Of a DNA stretch of 64,000 bases, positions 17,765-26,426 are shown in pieces; position 1 is the stretch's first letter, and each line of letters opens with the position of its first letter. Made by a program: the position numbers and the translations under genes. The DNA comes from Streptomyces finlayi (GTDB lineage Bacteria > Actinomycetota > Actinomycetes > Streptomycetales > Streptomycetaceae). Location of the stretch: contig NZ_CP045702.1 of the NCBI RefSeq assembly GCF_014216315.1, positions 5,642,001-5,706,000 on the forward strand, in the 5' to 3' direction. The notes under the pieces were generated by a model. That model saw only the letters and a list, made by a program, of their open reading frames with translations, was not told the DNA's origin and made no database searches.

Positions 17765-18565
17765 TCAGCGCAGCGCTGTTTCGAGGGCGTCGAGCGCCGC
17801 GGGTGCGTCGGTGAAGAGGTAGTCGTGCCCGCCGGGCAGCAGCCGGAGGGAGAACTCGCCCGCCGCGCAGTCCCGCCAGCGCTCCAACTGCGCCTCGCTG
17901 ACCAGTGGGTCGTCCGCACCGCCGAGGACGTGCAGTGGGCAGTCGACCCGCCCCGGCCCGGGGGCCAGGTAGGCCTCTGTGAGGGCGAGGTCGCGGCGGA
18001 CGGTGCGCAGCGCGTACCGCAAATACGCCGGGTAGCGGGTCATTTTGGAAGGAATGCCGCCGAACCCGTTCAGCCAGGCGAGCAGCCCGGCGTCGTCCCG
18101 GTCCGATACGCTCCGGCGCACCGGGGTGTGCGGCGACCGTGCCGCGGACACCAGCAGTGCGCGCGGCGGGGTCAGGCCGCGCCGCGCGATCCCGACGGTG
18201 ATCTCATAGCCGAGCAGCGCGCCGAAACTGTGGCCGAAGATGGCGTACGGCAGGTCGAACTCGTCCGAGATGCCGTCGATCACGGCGTCGGCCAGCTCCT
18301 CCAGGGTGTCCGGCAGCGGATCCGCGCCGCGTACACCCCGGCCCGGCAGCTCCACCGTCGCGAGCTCCACGCCGGGGGGAGGGGCGAGGCGCCACGGGGC
18401 GAACGAGGCCGCGCTGCCGCCCGCCTGCGGCAGACAGAACAGTCGCATCCCGGGGCGTGGCGCGCTGACCCGGCCCACGATCCAGGGACAGTCGGCGCGG
18501 GGAGCCGGTGCGCTTCGCGAGCCGGACGAGCTCCCTGAGCAGGTGGGTGGTGCGGCGGCAGTCAT
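17765..18565 (-). CDS. Type II thioesterase (alpha/beta-hydrolase)
   Basis: About 266 aa. The start ATG 18565 (MTAAAPP) has GGGGCGGG upstream; an in-frame ATG 6 bp earlier is possible. Motifs: RLFCLPQAGGSAASF (oxyanion region), VELPGRGVR, GHSFGALLGYE with the nucleophile Ser, and a C-terminal LPGGHDYLF with the catalytic His. Such enzymes remove stalled or wrong acyl groups from carrier proteins. It lies upstream of the NRPS gene on the same strand with a 236-bp gap. It is free-standing, so a chain-releasing role is not excluded since no cis TE exists in the cluster. Confidence 0.9.
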   Translation of the reverse strand: MTAAAPPTCSGSSSGSRSAPAPRADCPWIVGRVSAPRPGMRLFCLPQAGGSAASFAPWRLAPPPGVELATVELPGRGVRGADPLPDTLEELADAVIDGISDEFDLPYAIFGHSFGALLGYEITVGIARRGLTPPRALLVSAARSPHTPVRRSVSDRDDAGLLAWLNGFGGIPSKMTRYPAYLRYALRTVRRDLALTEAYLAPGPGRVDCPLHVLGGADDPLVSEAQLERWRDCAAGEFSLRLLPGGHDYLFTDAPAALDALETALR

Positions 18566-18779
18566 GCGCATCCCGCCCCTTCGGTCGGCCGGCGGTCATT
18601 CGGGGCGGCAGCCCCTGCCGGTCATCATGGTTCGGCGGGTGGCAGCGGGACCAGGCATGGGGACCGGCAACCGGTCTGCCGCCAAGTTGCCCCGCGGGTG
18701 CCTGGAGAGCGGTTCCGCGGCGCGTCAGACTCCACGACAGTCAGTCCTGTTCCGTGCCCGAGGGGTGGACCGTAATCCA

Positions 18780-19838
18780 ATGACCACAGTTCCAGGCTCG
18801 GTGACCGGCTTGGCGGCCGCTCCTGGTGGGTCGGCCGCCACGACCGAATCGACCTTTTTCACACTGGATACCGTCACCGCGGACCTCATGGAGGTCGACG
18901 CGCAGTTCAAGGCATGTTTGAACTGGGACTACGGCAAACGGGACAGCCGGGTGTGGAACCTCTACGAGAAGAACAAGCTCTCGCAGTGGAACGCCACCAC
19001 CGACATCGACTGGGACTACGACATCCGGTTCGGATCCGAGTTGTCGGAGGAGAGCGGGGGGAGGCTCGCGTCCTTCGTCGTCGGCGAGGGCAGTCCCGTG
19101 CCCCGCGAACTGCTGACACAGTTCCGCTGGCAGTACCAGTCGTGGATGTGCAGCCAGTTCCTGCACGGCGAGCAGGGCGCGCTGGTGACTACGGCCCGGC
19201 TGGTGGAGACGGTGCCGGACATGGATGCCAAGACCTACGCGGCCTCGCAGGTCGCCGACGAGGCGCGGCATGTCGAGGCGTTCGCCCGCTATGTCGACGA
19301 GAAGCTGGGCGATTCCTACCCGATCAATCCGGGGCTCAAGACGTTGCTGCACGATCTGCTTTCGGAATCCCGGTGGGACATCGTCTACCTCGGCATGCAG
19401 GTGGTCGTGGAGGGTCTGGCGATCACCGCTCTGCGGCTCGCGAGCAGCGGCTTCGGGGACCCGGTGATCCGCCAGATCACCAAGATGGTCGCGAGCGACG
19501 AGGCCCGGCACATCGCCTTCGGGGTCACCGCGCTCACCGGCATGTACAGGCAGGTGACCTCCGCCGAGCTGCGTGAGCGGGAGGACTTCCTGCTGGAGGC
19601 CATCCAGCTGATGTCGCGCCGGTTCATGCTGCGCGAGGTCTGGGAGCGGATGGACCTCGACGTGGAGAAGGGGCTGTTGTTCGCCCGGACGAACCCGATG
19701 ATGGCCACCTACCGGCAGATGCTGTTCCAGCAGGTGATCCATGTCCTGCGGCAGCTGGACATGCTCTCGGACCGGGTCAAGAGCCTGCTGCTGGCGGAGA
19801 ACCTGGTGCGTCCCGAGATCATGCTGGCGACGCGCTGA
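18780..19838 (+). CDS. Ferritin-like diiron oxygenase
   Basis: This 352-aa all-helical protein carries two carboxylate/His signatures typical of diiron oxygenases: ASQVADEARHVEAF and KMVASDEARHIAFGV. Further Glu ligands are likely in FLHGEQGAL and VVVEGLAI. This matches the ferritin-like superfamily that includes AurF-type N-oxygenases and fatty-acyl desaturase-like enzymes. In the cluster it could oxidise an amine or hydroxylate or desaturate a carrier-bound acyl chain; the sequence does not decide. Start ATG 18780 has only a distant GAGGGG. It is divergent from the thioesterase and ends at a strong hairpin. Confidence 0.8.
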   Translation: MTTVPGSVTGLAAAPGGSAATTESTFFTLDTVTADLMEVDAQFKACLNWDYGKRDSRVWNLYEKNKLSQWNATTDIDWDYDIRFGSELSEESGGRLASFVVGEGSPVPRELLTQFRWQYQSWMCSQFLHGEQGALVTTARLVETVPDMDAKTYAASQVADEARHVEAFARYVDEKLGDSYPINPGLKTLLHDLLSESRWDIVYLGMQVVVEGLAITALRLASSGFGDPVIRQITKMVASDEARHIAFGVTALTGMYRQVTSAELREREDFLLEAIQLMSRRFMLREVWERMDLDVEKGLLFARTNPMMATYRQMLFQQVIHVLRQLDMLSDRVKSLLLAENLVRPEIMLATR

Positions 19839-19859
19839 TCCCGGGCTCGTCCACCGTCG

Positions 19860-19900
19860 CGCTGCCGCCGATGTCACCTCGGGTGACATCGGCGGCAGCG
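19860..19900. terminator. Bidirectional hairpin terminator with 19-bp perfect arms
   Basis: CGCTGCCGCCGATGTCACC (19860-19878) pairs exactly with GGTGACATCGGCGGCAGCG (19882-19900) around a 3-nt loop. It sits between the convergent diiron oxygenase and the HAAS-domain membrane gene. Confidence 0.85.
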
Positions 19901-19931
19901 TTCTCACTTCCCTCGTCCCGCTTCTCCCGTC

Positions 19932-20873
19932 CTACTTCCCCGCCGCGCGGAAGCTCTTGACGACGGCGACCAGACTCGCGACGAGTACGATCAGCGCCAC
20001 TCCGGTGTAGACCTCGGGCGTGGTGTTGTCGGTGACGTCCGCCAGGAAGTCCGGGTTGAAGAACTGCCGCTGATGGAGGATCCAGGCCAGCGGCAGCACG
20101 AACAGCGCCTGGGCGATGGCGTGCAGGATGGCCAGTCGGCTGGTCCAGCCGTGCGTGACCACGCGGGCCAGCGCGAGCACGACGAGGCCGGCGAGCCCTG
20201 TGAGGACCGGCCAGATCCACCCCGACCACAGGTCCGGGTCGAGTACCGCGATCCGCTCCCCGGTGCCGTCGATCCGGTAGGGCTCGGAGATCTCCTGCCA
20301 GATGATCAGACCGAACAGCAGCGCGTACCAGACCGCCGTCATGACGGCCCCGGTACCGCCCTTGTCGGGCTCGCGGGTCTCGGGCAGGTCGTCGGGGGTC
20401 CAGTCGGTGGTACGGATGAGAGTCCCCTTCCGGTGGCCGACGCGCTCGGCCACGGCGAACAGTACGGTGAGTACGGTGACCATCTGGGCGCCGACCGTGA
20501 GCACCGTCTCGACGCCGGCGCCGACGGCCGCGCCGAGGCCGTTGTCGTCCACGACCTCCAGCAGCACGAACACGACGGTGATCACCGGCAGCACGGTGGT
20601 GAGCAGGAGGACCAGCAGCCGGATGTAGGTCGGGTAGAGATCGGGACCGATCAGGGCGAGCGGCCGGTCGGTGTATCGCGCGGCGTGCCGGATCGGATCG
20701 CCCATCTCGCTCAGCACCTCGCGCTCGGCCGCCTCGGGACGGGCCGGGTCGCGCGCTTCGATGGTGTCGGCGATCGTGGTGCGCAGTTCGTCGGCGATGT
20801 CGTCGCGCTGATCCGCGGGTAGCCGCCTGACGACCTCGTGCACGTAGCGCTCGGTGAGCGTGCTCGTGCTCAT
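19932..20873 (-). CDS. HAAS-domain integral membrane protein (PadR partner)
   Basis: 313 aa. The start ATG 20873 overlaps the PadR stop (ATGA) and has AAGGAG upstream. The N-terminal 75 residues (ERYVHEVVRRLPADQRDDIA ... VLSEMGDPIRHAARY) form a HAAS-type helical domain found in proteins encoded with PadR regulators. About six transmembrane helices follow. The pair probably acts in envelope or stress signalling rather than in peptide synthesis, although it sits inside the cluster. Confidence 0.8.
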   Translation of the reverse strand: MSTSTLTERYVHEVVRRLPADQRDDIADELRTTIADTIEARDPARPEAAEREVLSEMGDPIRHAARYTDRPLALIGPDLYPTYIRLLVLLLTTVLPVITVVFVLLEVVDDNGLGAAVGAGVETVLTVGAQMVTVLTVLFAVAERVGHRKGTLIRTTDWTPDDLPETREPDKGGTGAVMTAVWYALLFGLIIWQEISEPYRIDGTGERIAVLDPDLWSGWIWPVLTGLAGLVVLALARVVTHGWTSRLAILHAIAQALFVLPLAWILHQRQFFNPDFLADVTDNTTPEVYTGVALIVLVASLVAVVKSFRAAGK

Positions 20874-21208
20874 CCATTCTCCTTGGTAAGCCGTGAGATC
20901 GAGGCGACGAGGTCCTGCCATTCGCGCACCAGTGAGGTGCGTACCCGGGAGCCCTCGGGGCTCACCCGGTAGAACTTCCGTGGCCGGGACTCGTCGGTGT
21001 TCCATTCGCTGGTGAGCAGTCCTTGCTTCTCGAGTCGGCGCAGCAAGGGATAGAGGGTGTTGCCGTCGACGGTGACACCCGCGTCGTTGAGTGTCTCCAG
21101 CAGTGCGTAGCCGTACTGCGGCTTGCGGAGCAGCGCGAGGCAGGCCAGTACGACCGTGCCGCGACGCAGCTCCTGGGCCTGGCCAAGAGTGATTTCTTCT
21201 GTAGCCAT
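20870..21208 (-). CDS. PadR-family transcriptional regulator
   Basis: This 112-aa winged-helix protein reads MATEEITLGQAQELRRGTVV, then KPQYGYALLETL and NTLYPLLRRLEKQGLL, the classic PadR recognition-helix region. It overlaps the HAAS gene by 4 nt. Its start codon lies directly beside a 24-bp palindrome (21209-21232) that is a natural autoregulatory site. Confidence 0.9.
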   Translation of the reverse strand: MATEEITLGQAQELRRGTVVLACLALLRKPQYGYALLETLNDAGVTVDGNTLYPLLRRLEKQGLLTSEWNTDESRPRKFYRVSPEGSRVRTSLVREWQDLVASISRLTKENG

Positions 21209-21232
21209 GCGATGCACTGTACTGTGCGTCGC
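21209..21232. promoter_or_regulatory. 24-bp imperfect palindrome at the padR-like start; candidate PadR operator
   Basis: The sequence reads GCGATGCAC-TGTACT-GTGCGTCGC, palindromic at 20 of 24 positions. It directly abuts the ATG at 21208, so repressor binding would block transcription or initiation. Confidence 0.6.
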
Positions 21233-21268
21233 ACACTATTGTCACGCGCACCGTCCGCCGAGGGCCGG

Positions 21269-22930
21269 TCAGTTCGCCGTGAACGGCGCGTTCTCCTGCG
21301 CTCCCGCCGTCAGCGGTTGTGTCGTCGCGTCGAACTCGCCCGCACAGAGCGCCTTCCAGATAACCCTCCGGCGCGGCTTTCCGCTCGAGGTGACCGAGAC
21401 ACCGCCACGGGGCAGCTCGACCATGTGGAGCACCGCGTCGCCGAGCCATTCGGAGAGGACCTCATGGGCGATCTCCCGCCAGCCGGGACGCGCGCCGCCG
21501 AACACCGCCACGCCGGTCGGTACCCCGTCGCGTACGCCCAGGAGGACGGCGACGCGCCGCTCGGGAATGCCCCGGTGGTGCAGCAGGGCCTCCAGGCTCT
21601 CGGCGAAGACCATCTTCCCGTTCACCTTCAGCCCGTCGCCGAGCCGGCCGATCACGAAGAGCTGTCCGTCCCGCATGAAGCCCGCGTCACCGGTGGCGAG
21701 GCCCCCGTCGTCGACGCTGGTACCGGAGGCGGACCCGGTGGCACCGATGTACCCGCTCGCGATCGACACCCCGGTGACGACGATCTCGCCGACCCGTCCG
21801 TCCGGCAGCTCCTCGCCTTCCTCGGACAGGATCCGCACCGTCCTGCCTTCCAGCGGACGGCCGCAGCCGACCACCGCCGCTCCGGCGAGGGACGCGGCGT
21901 CACTGGCGTCCGGCGCCTGCGCCGACCATCCCTCGCCGGGGGCCAGACCCGTCACCGCGAGGGTCGCCTCGGCGCTGCCGTACGCGGGGAGCAGGGCGCC
22001 GCGGTCGAGACCGTGCGGCCCCAGCAGCGCGTGGAAGTCCTCGAGCACCTGCCGGTCGACCCGCTCCGCGCCGATGATCACGCACCGGACCGAGTCGAAG
22101 CGCAGCTCCCGCAGGTCGGCCGGTCTCACCCGGCGCAGGATGTATGCCAGTCCGAAGTTGGGCATGGCCGTCATGACGGCGCCCTGGTCGCTGATGCAGC
22201 GCAGATACCGCAGCGGCGAGCGGATGAAGTCGTCCGGCTGCATCATCCAGCCGTCGAAGCCGGTGACGACGACGTTCAGCAGGAAGCCGACGAGGCCCAT
22301 GTCGTGGTGGACCGGCAGCCAGCTGATCGCCGGGTACTGGGGCGCGCAGCCCAGCCACTGCCCCATTCCGGCGAGGTTGGTCCGCAGGGCGTCGGCGGAG
22401 ATCAACACGCCGCGTGAGAAGCCGCTCGACCCGGAGGTGAACTGGATCAGCGCGGTCTCCGGCAGGGGCATCGGCCGTTCCAGCGGCTCCGCCCCGGCCA
22501 CGAGTTCGTCGAAGGCGACCGGCTCCTCGAGCCCCAGCCCGCACGCGATCTTACGGATCTGCTCCAGCGACTCGTCGTCGCAGATGGTGTATCGGGGCGC
22601 GGCTGTCCGGAACAGATGGCCCGCGTGCTTCTCGTACTCGTCGGCACGCTGGAAGGCGAAGGGCGGAGGAATGGAGCACGGCGTCGCGCCGGCCGCCAGC
22701 GCGCCGAAGAACCCGGCGACGAAACCCGGGCTGGAGCGCAGCACCAGGCCGACGACGTCGCCCTGCCCGACCCCCTTCGCCCGCAGGGCTGCGGCGGTTC
22801 TCAGCACCAGCGTGGCCAGATCACGGTAGGACCGGAAGTCCCATCCGTCGGCGGAATCCGCGTAGTACAGACCGCGCTCGGTGGACGGCTGGTCCAGCCA
22901 ATCGAGCAGGCCTCGGTCCTGGTCTCCCAA
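21269..22930 (-). CDS. Fatty acyl-AMP ligase (FAAL)-like enzyme
   Basis: About 553 aa from a proposed TTG at 22930 (GGAGAGGACAGGG just upstream); the frame is open to an ATG at 23011. AMP-binding motifs: IQFTSGSSGFSRGVLIS (P-loop), SWLPVHHDMGLVGFL (a FAAL hallmark), YGSAEATLAV and GRLGDGLKVNGK. FAALs activate fatty acids as acyl-AMP and hand them to a carrier protein. No fused carrier is present, so a stand-alone ACP (for example the one at 37640) or the first NRPS would receive the acyl group. It is divergent from the C-A-T NRPS, fitting a role in N-acylation at the start of the peptide. Confidence 0.85.
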   Translation of the reverse strand: MGDQDRGLLDWLDQPSTERGLYYADSADGWDFRSYRDLATLVLRTAAALRAKGVGQGDVVGLVLRSSPGFVAGFFGALAAGATPCSIPPPFAFQRADEYEKHAGHLFRTAAPRYTICDDESLEQIRKIACGLGLEEPVAFDELVAGAEPLERPMPLPETALIQFTSGSSGFSRGVLISADALRTNLAGMGQWLGCAPQYPAISWLPVHHDMGLVGFLLNVVVTGFDGWMMQPDDFIRSPLRYLRCISDQGAVMTAMPNFGLAYILRRVRPADLRELRFDSVRCVIIGAERVDRQVLEDFHALLGPHGLDRGALLPAYGSAEATLAVTGLAPGEGWSAQAPDASDAASLAGAAVVGCGRPLEGRTVRILSEEGEELPDGRVGEIVVTGVSIASGYIGATGSASGTSVDDGGLATGDAGFMRDGQLFVIGRLGDGLKVNGKMVFAESLEALLHHRGIPERRVAVLLGVRDGVPTGVAVFGGARPGWREIAHEVLSEWLGDAVLHMVELPRGGVSVTSSGKPRRRVIWKALCAGEFDATTQPLTAGAQENAPFTAN

Positions 22931-23195
22931 CGTCCCTGTCCTCTCCAGTGGTTCATGGCACGTACGGCACGCGCGAGGCGTGGCGCCGTGCCCGGCTCGC
23001 CGCAGCATCACCCGCGTCCCGTACGAGAACCAGGCAAGCGGCCGGTAACTCGACCCGGCCGGGGCGGCATTTCGACCCGCGCCGCTGATTGCCGGTTCGG
23101 TTGCCTGGTTTCCGCACGGGCGGGCGATGCAGCATCGTCGCGAGATCCGAGCCCTCCAGGCTCGCGGGGATGCACGAGAGAGCGGTTACGACCCG

Positions 23196-26100
23196 ATGAC
23201 TTCACGCGCCGAGAACGGTCTGCTGCCGCTGACGGCGGCCCAGCGGGGGGTGTTCTTCGCCCAACAGCTCGACCCCGCCAACCCGGCCTACAACACCATG
23301 GTCGCCATGGAGGTACGCGGGCCGCTGGACGGCAGGCTGCTCCAGCGCGCGATCCGCCGGGCCGAGGGGGAGAGCGGAAGCTTCGACGTCGAACTGGTGG
23401 AGCGGCGGGACGGTACGTACCAGCGGCCGGTCGCACCCGGCTGTTCGACCTGGCAGGAGTACGACTTCAGCGATGAGCCGGACCCCGTCGCCGCCGCGCG
23501 GACGCTGATCGACCGCGACCGCGCGACCCCGCTCGACCTGGAGAAGGACGCGCTGTCGGCGCACATCCTCATACGGGTCGGCGCCGATCACCACGTCTGG
23601 TACCAGCGCAGCCATCACATCCTGTCCGACGCCTTCGGGTCGGTGCTGCACTCACGCCGGATCTCCACGTGCTACGAGGCGCTGGCCGCCGGGGTGGAAC
23701 CCGATGGTGAGCCGCTGGGCCGACTCCAGGACCTGCTGGCGGACGAGACGGCCTACCGTGCGTCGGCGGACTACACCGCGGACCGGGCGTACTGGGCCGG
23801 GATCTTCGCCGACCGGCCGGAGACGGCCGGTCTGGCGCCGGGAGCGCCGACGACCGCAGCGGGCATGGCGATCGCCACGACGACGATGCTTCCGCCGGCC
23901 GAACTGCGGGCGCTGCACACCGCCGGGCGGGCCGCCCGCACCCCGTGGACGGTGCCGATGCTGGCGGCGGTCGCCGCCTATCTGCACGGGATGACGGGAG
24001 CTCAGGACCTGACCATCGGGGTGCCCATCACCGCACGGCTCGGCGCGAGGTCCCAGAACGTGCCCGGCATGCTGTCGAACACGCTGCCGCTGCGGATCAC
24101 CGTCGACCCGGCGGCCGACCGCGCCGAGTTGGTGCGGCAGGTCGCCCGGCGTCTGGGCGAACTGCTGACCCACCAGCGTTACCCGTACGACGAACTACGG
24201 CGTGACCTGCGAATGCTCGGCACCAATGAGCAGTTGTTCGGCGTGCTCGTGAACATCATGCCGTCGGGGTCCGAGACCGCGTTCACCGGTCGCGAGGCCG
24301 AGGTGATGGCGCTGTCCGGCGGACCGGTCACCGACCTCAACATCACCTGCCACCCCGATCCGGGCGGCCGGGGAATGCGCATCGAGTTCGAGGCCAACCC
24401 CGACCGGTACAGCCCCGCCGAACTCCGCACGCACCAGCACCGGTTCACAGAATTTCTGACCCGCTTCCTCGGCACCCCCGCAGATGTGCCGCTCGCCCGG
24501 GTGGAGGTCCTGACCGCGGCGGAACGCATGCGGGCACTCGCCGCGGGTGACCCCCCGCAGGACACGAAACCCGTCGTCCCGCGTACCTTCCCCCAACTGT
24601 TCGAGGAGCAGGTCAGGCGGACCCCGTACGCCTGCGCGGTGCTCTCCCCGACCGAGTCCCTCGACTACGCGCTGCTCAACAACCGCGCCAACCGCCTGGC
24701 AAGGGTGCTGGTCGGACACGGTGCCGGCCCCGAGCGGCTGGTGGCGGTCGCCCTGCCGCGCGGCAGCGCCGCCCTGACAGCCACGGTGGCGGTGATGAAG
24801 TCGGGCGCCGCGTGTCTCCCGGTCGACCTCGACTACCCGCGGTCCCGGGTCACCGCCATGCTCGACGACACCGCACCGCTGCTGCTGCTGACGACCCGCG
24901 AGGCCGACGACGCCACGCTCGCCCCTGCGGTGCCGCGCCTGTACCTGGACGAGGCGGCCGCTCCCGTCGGCTCCCCACCGGCCGGCGGCGACACCGACGG
25001 CCACGATCTCGACGACCGGGACCGCCTCACGCCCCTGCGGCAGACGCACCCGGCGTACGTCATCTACACCTCCGGGTCGACCGGCAGGCCCAAGGGCGTC
25101 GTCGTCACGCACACCGGCCTGGCCGCGCTGTCGCGCCACCAGAGCGACCTGCTGCGCCTGACGCCCGAGACCCGCGTACTCCAGTTCTCCTCACCGAGCT
25201 TCGACGCGTCCGTATGGGAGCTGTGTGTGGCGCTCCTCACCGGCGCCGCCGCGGTTGTCGCGCCGGCCGAACGGCTCACGCCCGGGGCACCACTGGCCGA
25301 ACTCGTTGCCGAACTCGGCGTCGACTGTCTGCTGCTGGCCCCGTCCACGCTGGCGGCCATGCCGGCCGGGGGGCTTCCGGAAGGCATCAACCTGGTCGTC
25401 GGCGCCGAGGCGTGCCCGCCGGACCTGGTCGCACGCTGGTCGCCCGGCCGTCACATGGTCAACGCCTACGGCCCCACCGAGTCGACGGTCATCGCGACCC
25501 AGACCGGCGCGCTGTCCGGGCGGACCGTCCCGCTCATGGGCCGTCCTGTCCCCGCCACCCGCGTCCGGCTGCTCGACGACGCGCTGCGACCGGTGCCGCC
25601 CGGAGTGGCGGGCGAGGTGTATCTGAGCGGTGACGGGCTCGCCCGCGGCTACCTCGGTCGTCCCGGAACCACCGCGGAACGGTTCGTCGCCGACCCCTTC
25701 GGTGCGCCCGGCACCCGGATGTACCGGACGGGAGACGTGGCACGGCAGTCGGCGAGCGGCGAGCTGTCCTACCTGGGCCGGGCCGACAGCCAGGTCAAGG
25801 TACGTGGCTTCCGCATCGAACTCGGCGAGGTCGAGAGCGTTCTCGCCGAGGCACCCGGAGTCGACCGGGCCGTGGCGGCCGTCCGCGAGGACCGGCCGGG
25901 ATACCGGCACCTGGTGGCCTACGTGACCCCGGCCGCGGACAGCGCGGCGGACGCGGTCGCGTTGCGTGAGTTCGTGGCGGAGCGGTTGCCGGAGTACATG
26001 GTTCCGGCTGTGGTGATGGTGGTGGAGTCGTTCGCCCTGACACCGAACGGCAAGGTGGACCGGGGGGCGCTTCCGGTGCCCGGGTTCCGGGCGGCGCACG

Positions 26101-26426
26101 CGTACCGAGCTCCGGCCACCGAGCGGGAGCTGGTGTTGCACGAGGTGTTCGCGGAGGTGCTCGGGCAGCCGCGTATCGGCGTCGACGACAGCTTCTTCGA
26201 CCTCGGCGGCGACTCCATCATCGCCGTACGGGTGTCGTCCGGGGCCCATCAGGCCGGACTCGCCATCGCCGTCAAGGACGTCTTCGTCCACAAGACCATC
26301 GCCCGGCTCGCCGAGGTGGCCGAGGACGTCGGCAAGCGAGCTGTGACCCCCCGTACCGGGAGCCTGGTGCGGATCGACGCGGAAGAACTCGACGAGCTCG
26401 AAGCCCAGTGGGGGACAGCACTGTGA
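23196..26426 (+). CDS. NRPS, domains C-A-T
   Basis: 1076 aa from ATG 23196 (MTSRAENG); an in-frame ATG at 23127 is possible. The condensation domain starts LLPLTAAQRGVFFAQQLDP and has an altered HHxxxDG motif, SHHILSDAFG, a layout often seen in domains that accept a starter acyl group. Adenylation domain: YTSGSTGRPKGVVVTH, AYGPTESTV, YRTGDVAR. Pocket residues read D-A-W-L-V-G-A-V-I-K, a hydrophobic-looking code without an exact match that I know. Carrier: LGGDSIIAVR. The tail SLVRIDAEELDELEAQW resembles a C-terminal docking segment. It overlaps the next NRPS by 4 nt. Confidence 0.93.
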   Translation: MTSRAENGLLPLTAAQRGVFFAQQLDPANPAYNTMVAMEVRGPLDGRLLQRAIRRAEGESGSFDVELVERRDGTYQRPVAPGCSTWQEYDFSDEPDPVAAARTLIDRDRATPLDLEKDALSAHILIRVGADHHVWYQRSHHILSDAFGSVLHSRRISTCYEALAAGVEPDGEPLGRLQDLLADETAYRASADYTADRAYWAGIFADRPETAGLAPGAPTTAAGMAIATTTMLPPAELRALHTAGRAARTPWTVPMLAAVAAYLHGMTGAQDLTIGVPITARLGARSQNVPGMLSNTLPLRITVDPAADRAELVRQVARRLGELLTHQRYPYDELRRDLRMLGTNEQLFGVLVNIMPSGSETAFTGREAEVMALSGGPVTDLNITCHPDPGGRGMRIEFEANPDRYSPAELRTHQHRFTEFLTRFLGTPADVPLARVEVLTAAERMRALAAGDPPQDTKPVVPRTFPQLFEEQVRRTPYACAVLSPTESLDYALLNNRANRLARVLVGHGAGPERLVAVALPRGSAALTATVAVMKSGAACLPVDLDYPRSRVTAMLDDTAPLLLLTTREADDATLAPAVPRLYLDEAAAPVGSPPAGGDTDGHDLDDRDRLTPLRQTHPAYVIYTSGSTGRPKGVVVTHTGLAALSRHQSDLLRLTPETRVLQFSSPSFDASVWELCVALLTGAAAVVAPAERLTPGAPLAELVAELGVDCLLLAPSTLAAMPAGGLPEGINLVVGAEACPPDLVARWSPGRHMVNAYGPTESTVIATQTGALSGRTVPLMGRPVPATRVRLLDDALRPVPPGVAGEVYLSGDGLARGYLGRPGTTAERFVADPFGAPGTRMYRTGDVARQSASGELSYLGRADSQVKVRGFRIELGEVESVLAEAPGVDRAVAAVREDRPGYRHLVAYVTPAADSAADAVALREFVAERLPEYMVPAVVMVVESFALTPNGKVDRGALPVPGFRAAHAYRAPATERELVLHEVFAEVLGQPRIGVDDSFFDLGGDSIIAVRVSSGAHQAGLAIAVKDVFVHKTIARLAEVAEDVGKRAVTPRTGSLVRIDAEELDELEAQWGTAL
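25948..26222 (+). repeat. 275-bp near-identical repeat, copy 1 (adenylation C-lobe to carrier)
   Basis: By eye only two mismatches separate it from 29223-29497, while flanking sequence differs much more. It covers the end of the adenylation domain, the linker and the start of the carrier domain. Confidence 0.85.

Noticed and set aside
19932..21208. PadR/HAAS pair as the cluster regulator
   Set aside because: This pair is a common stand-alone envelope-response unit with its own palindrome; nothing links it to the NRPS promoters.
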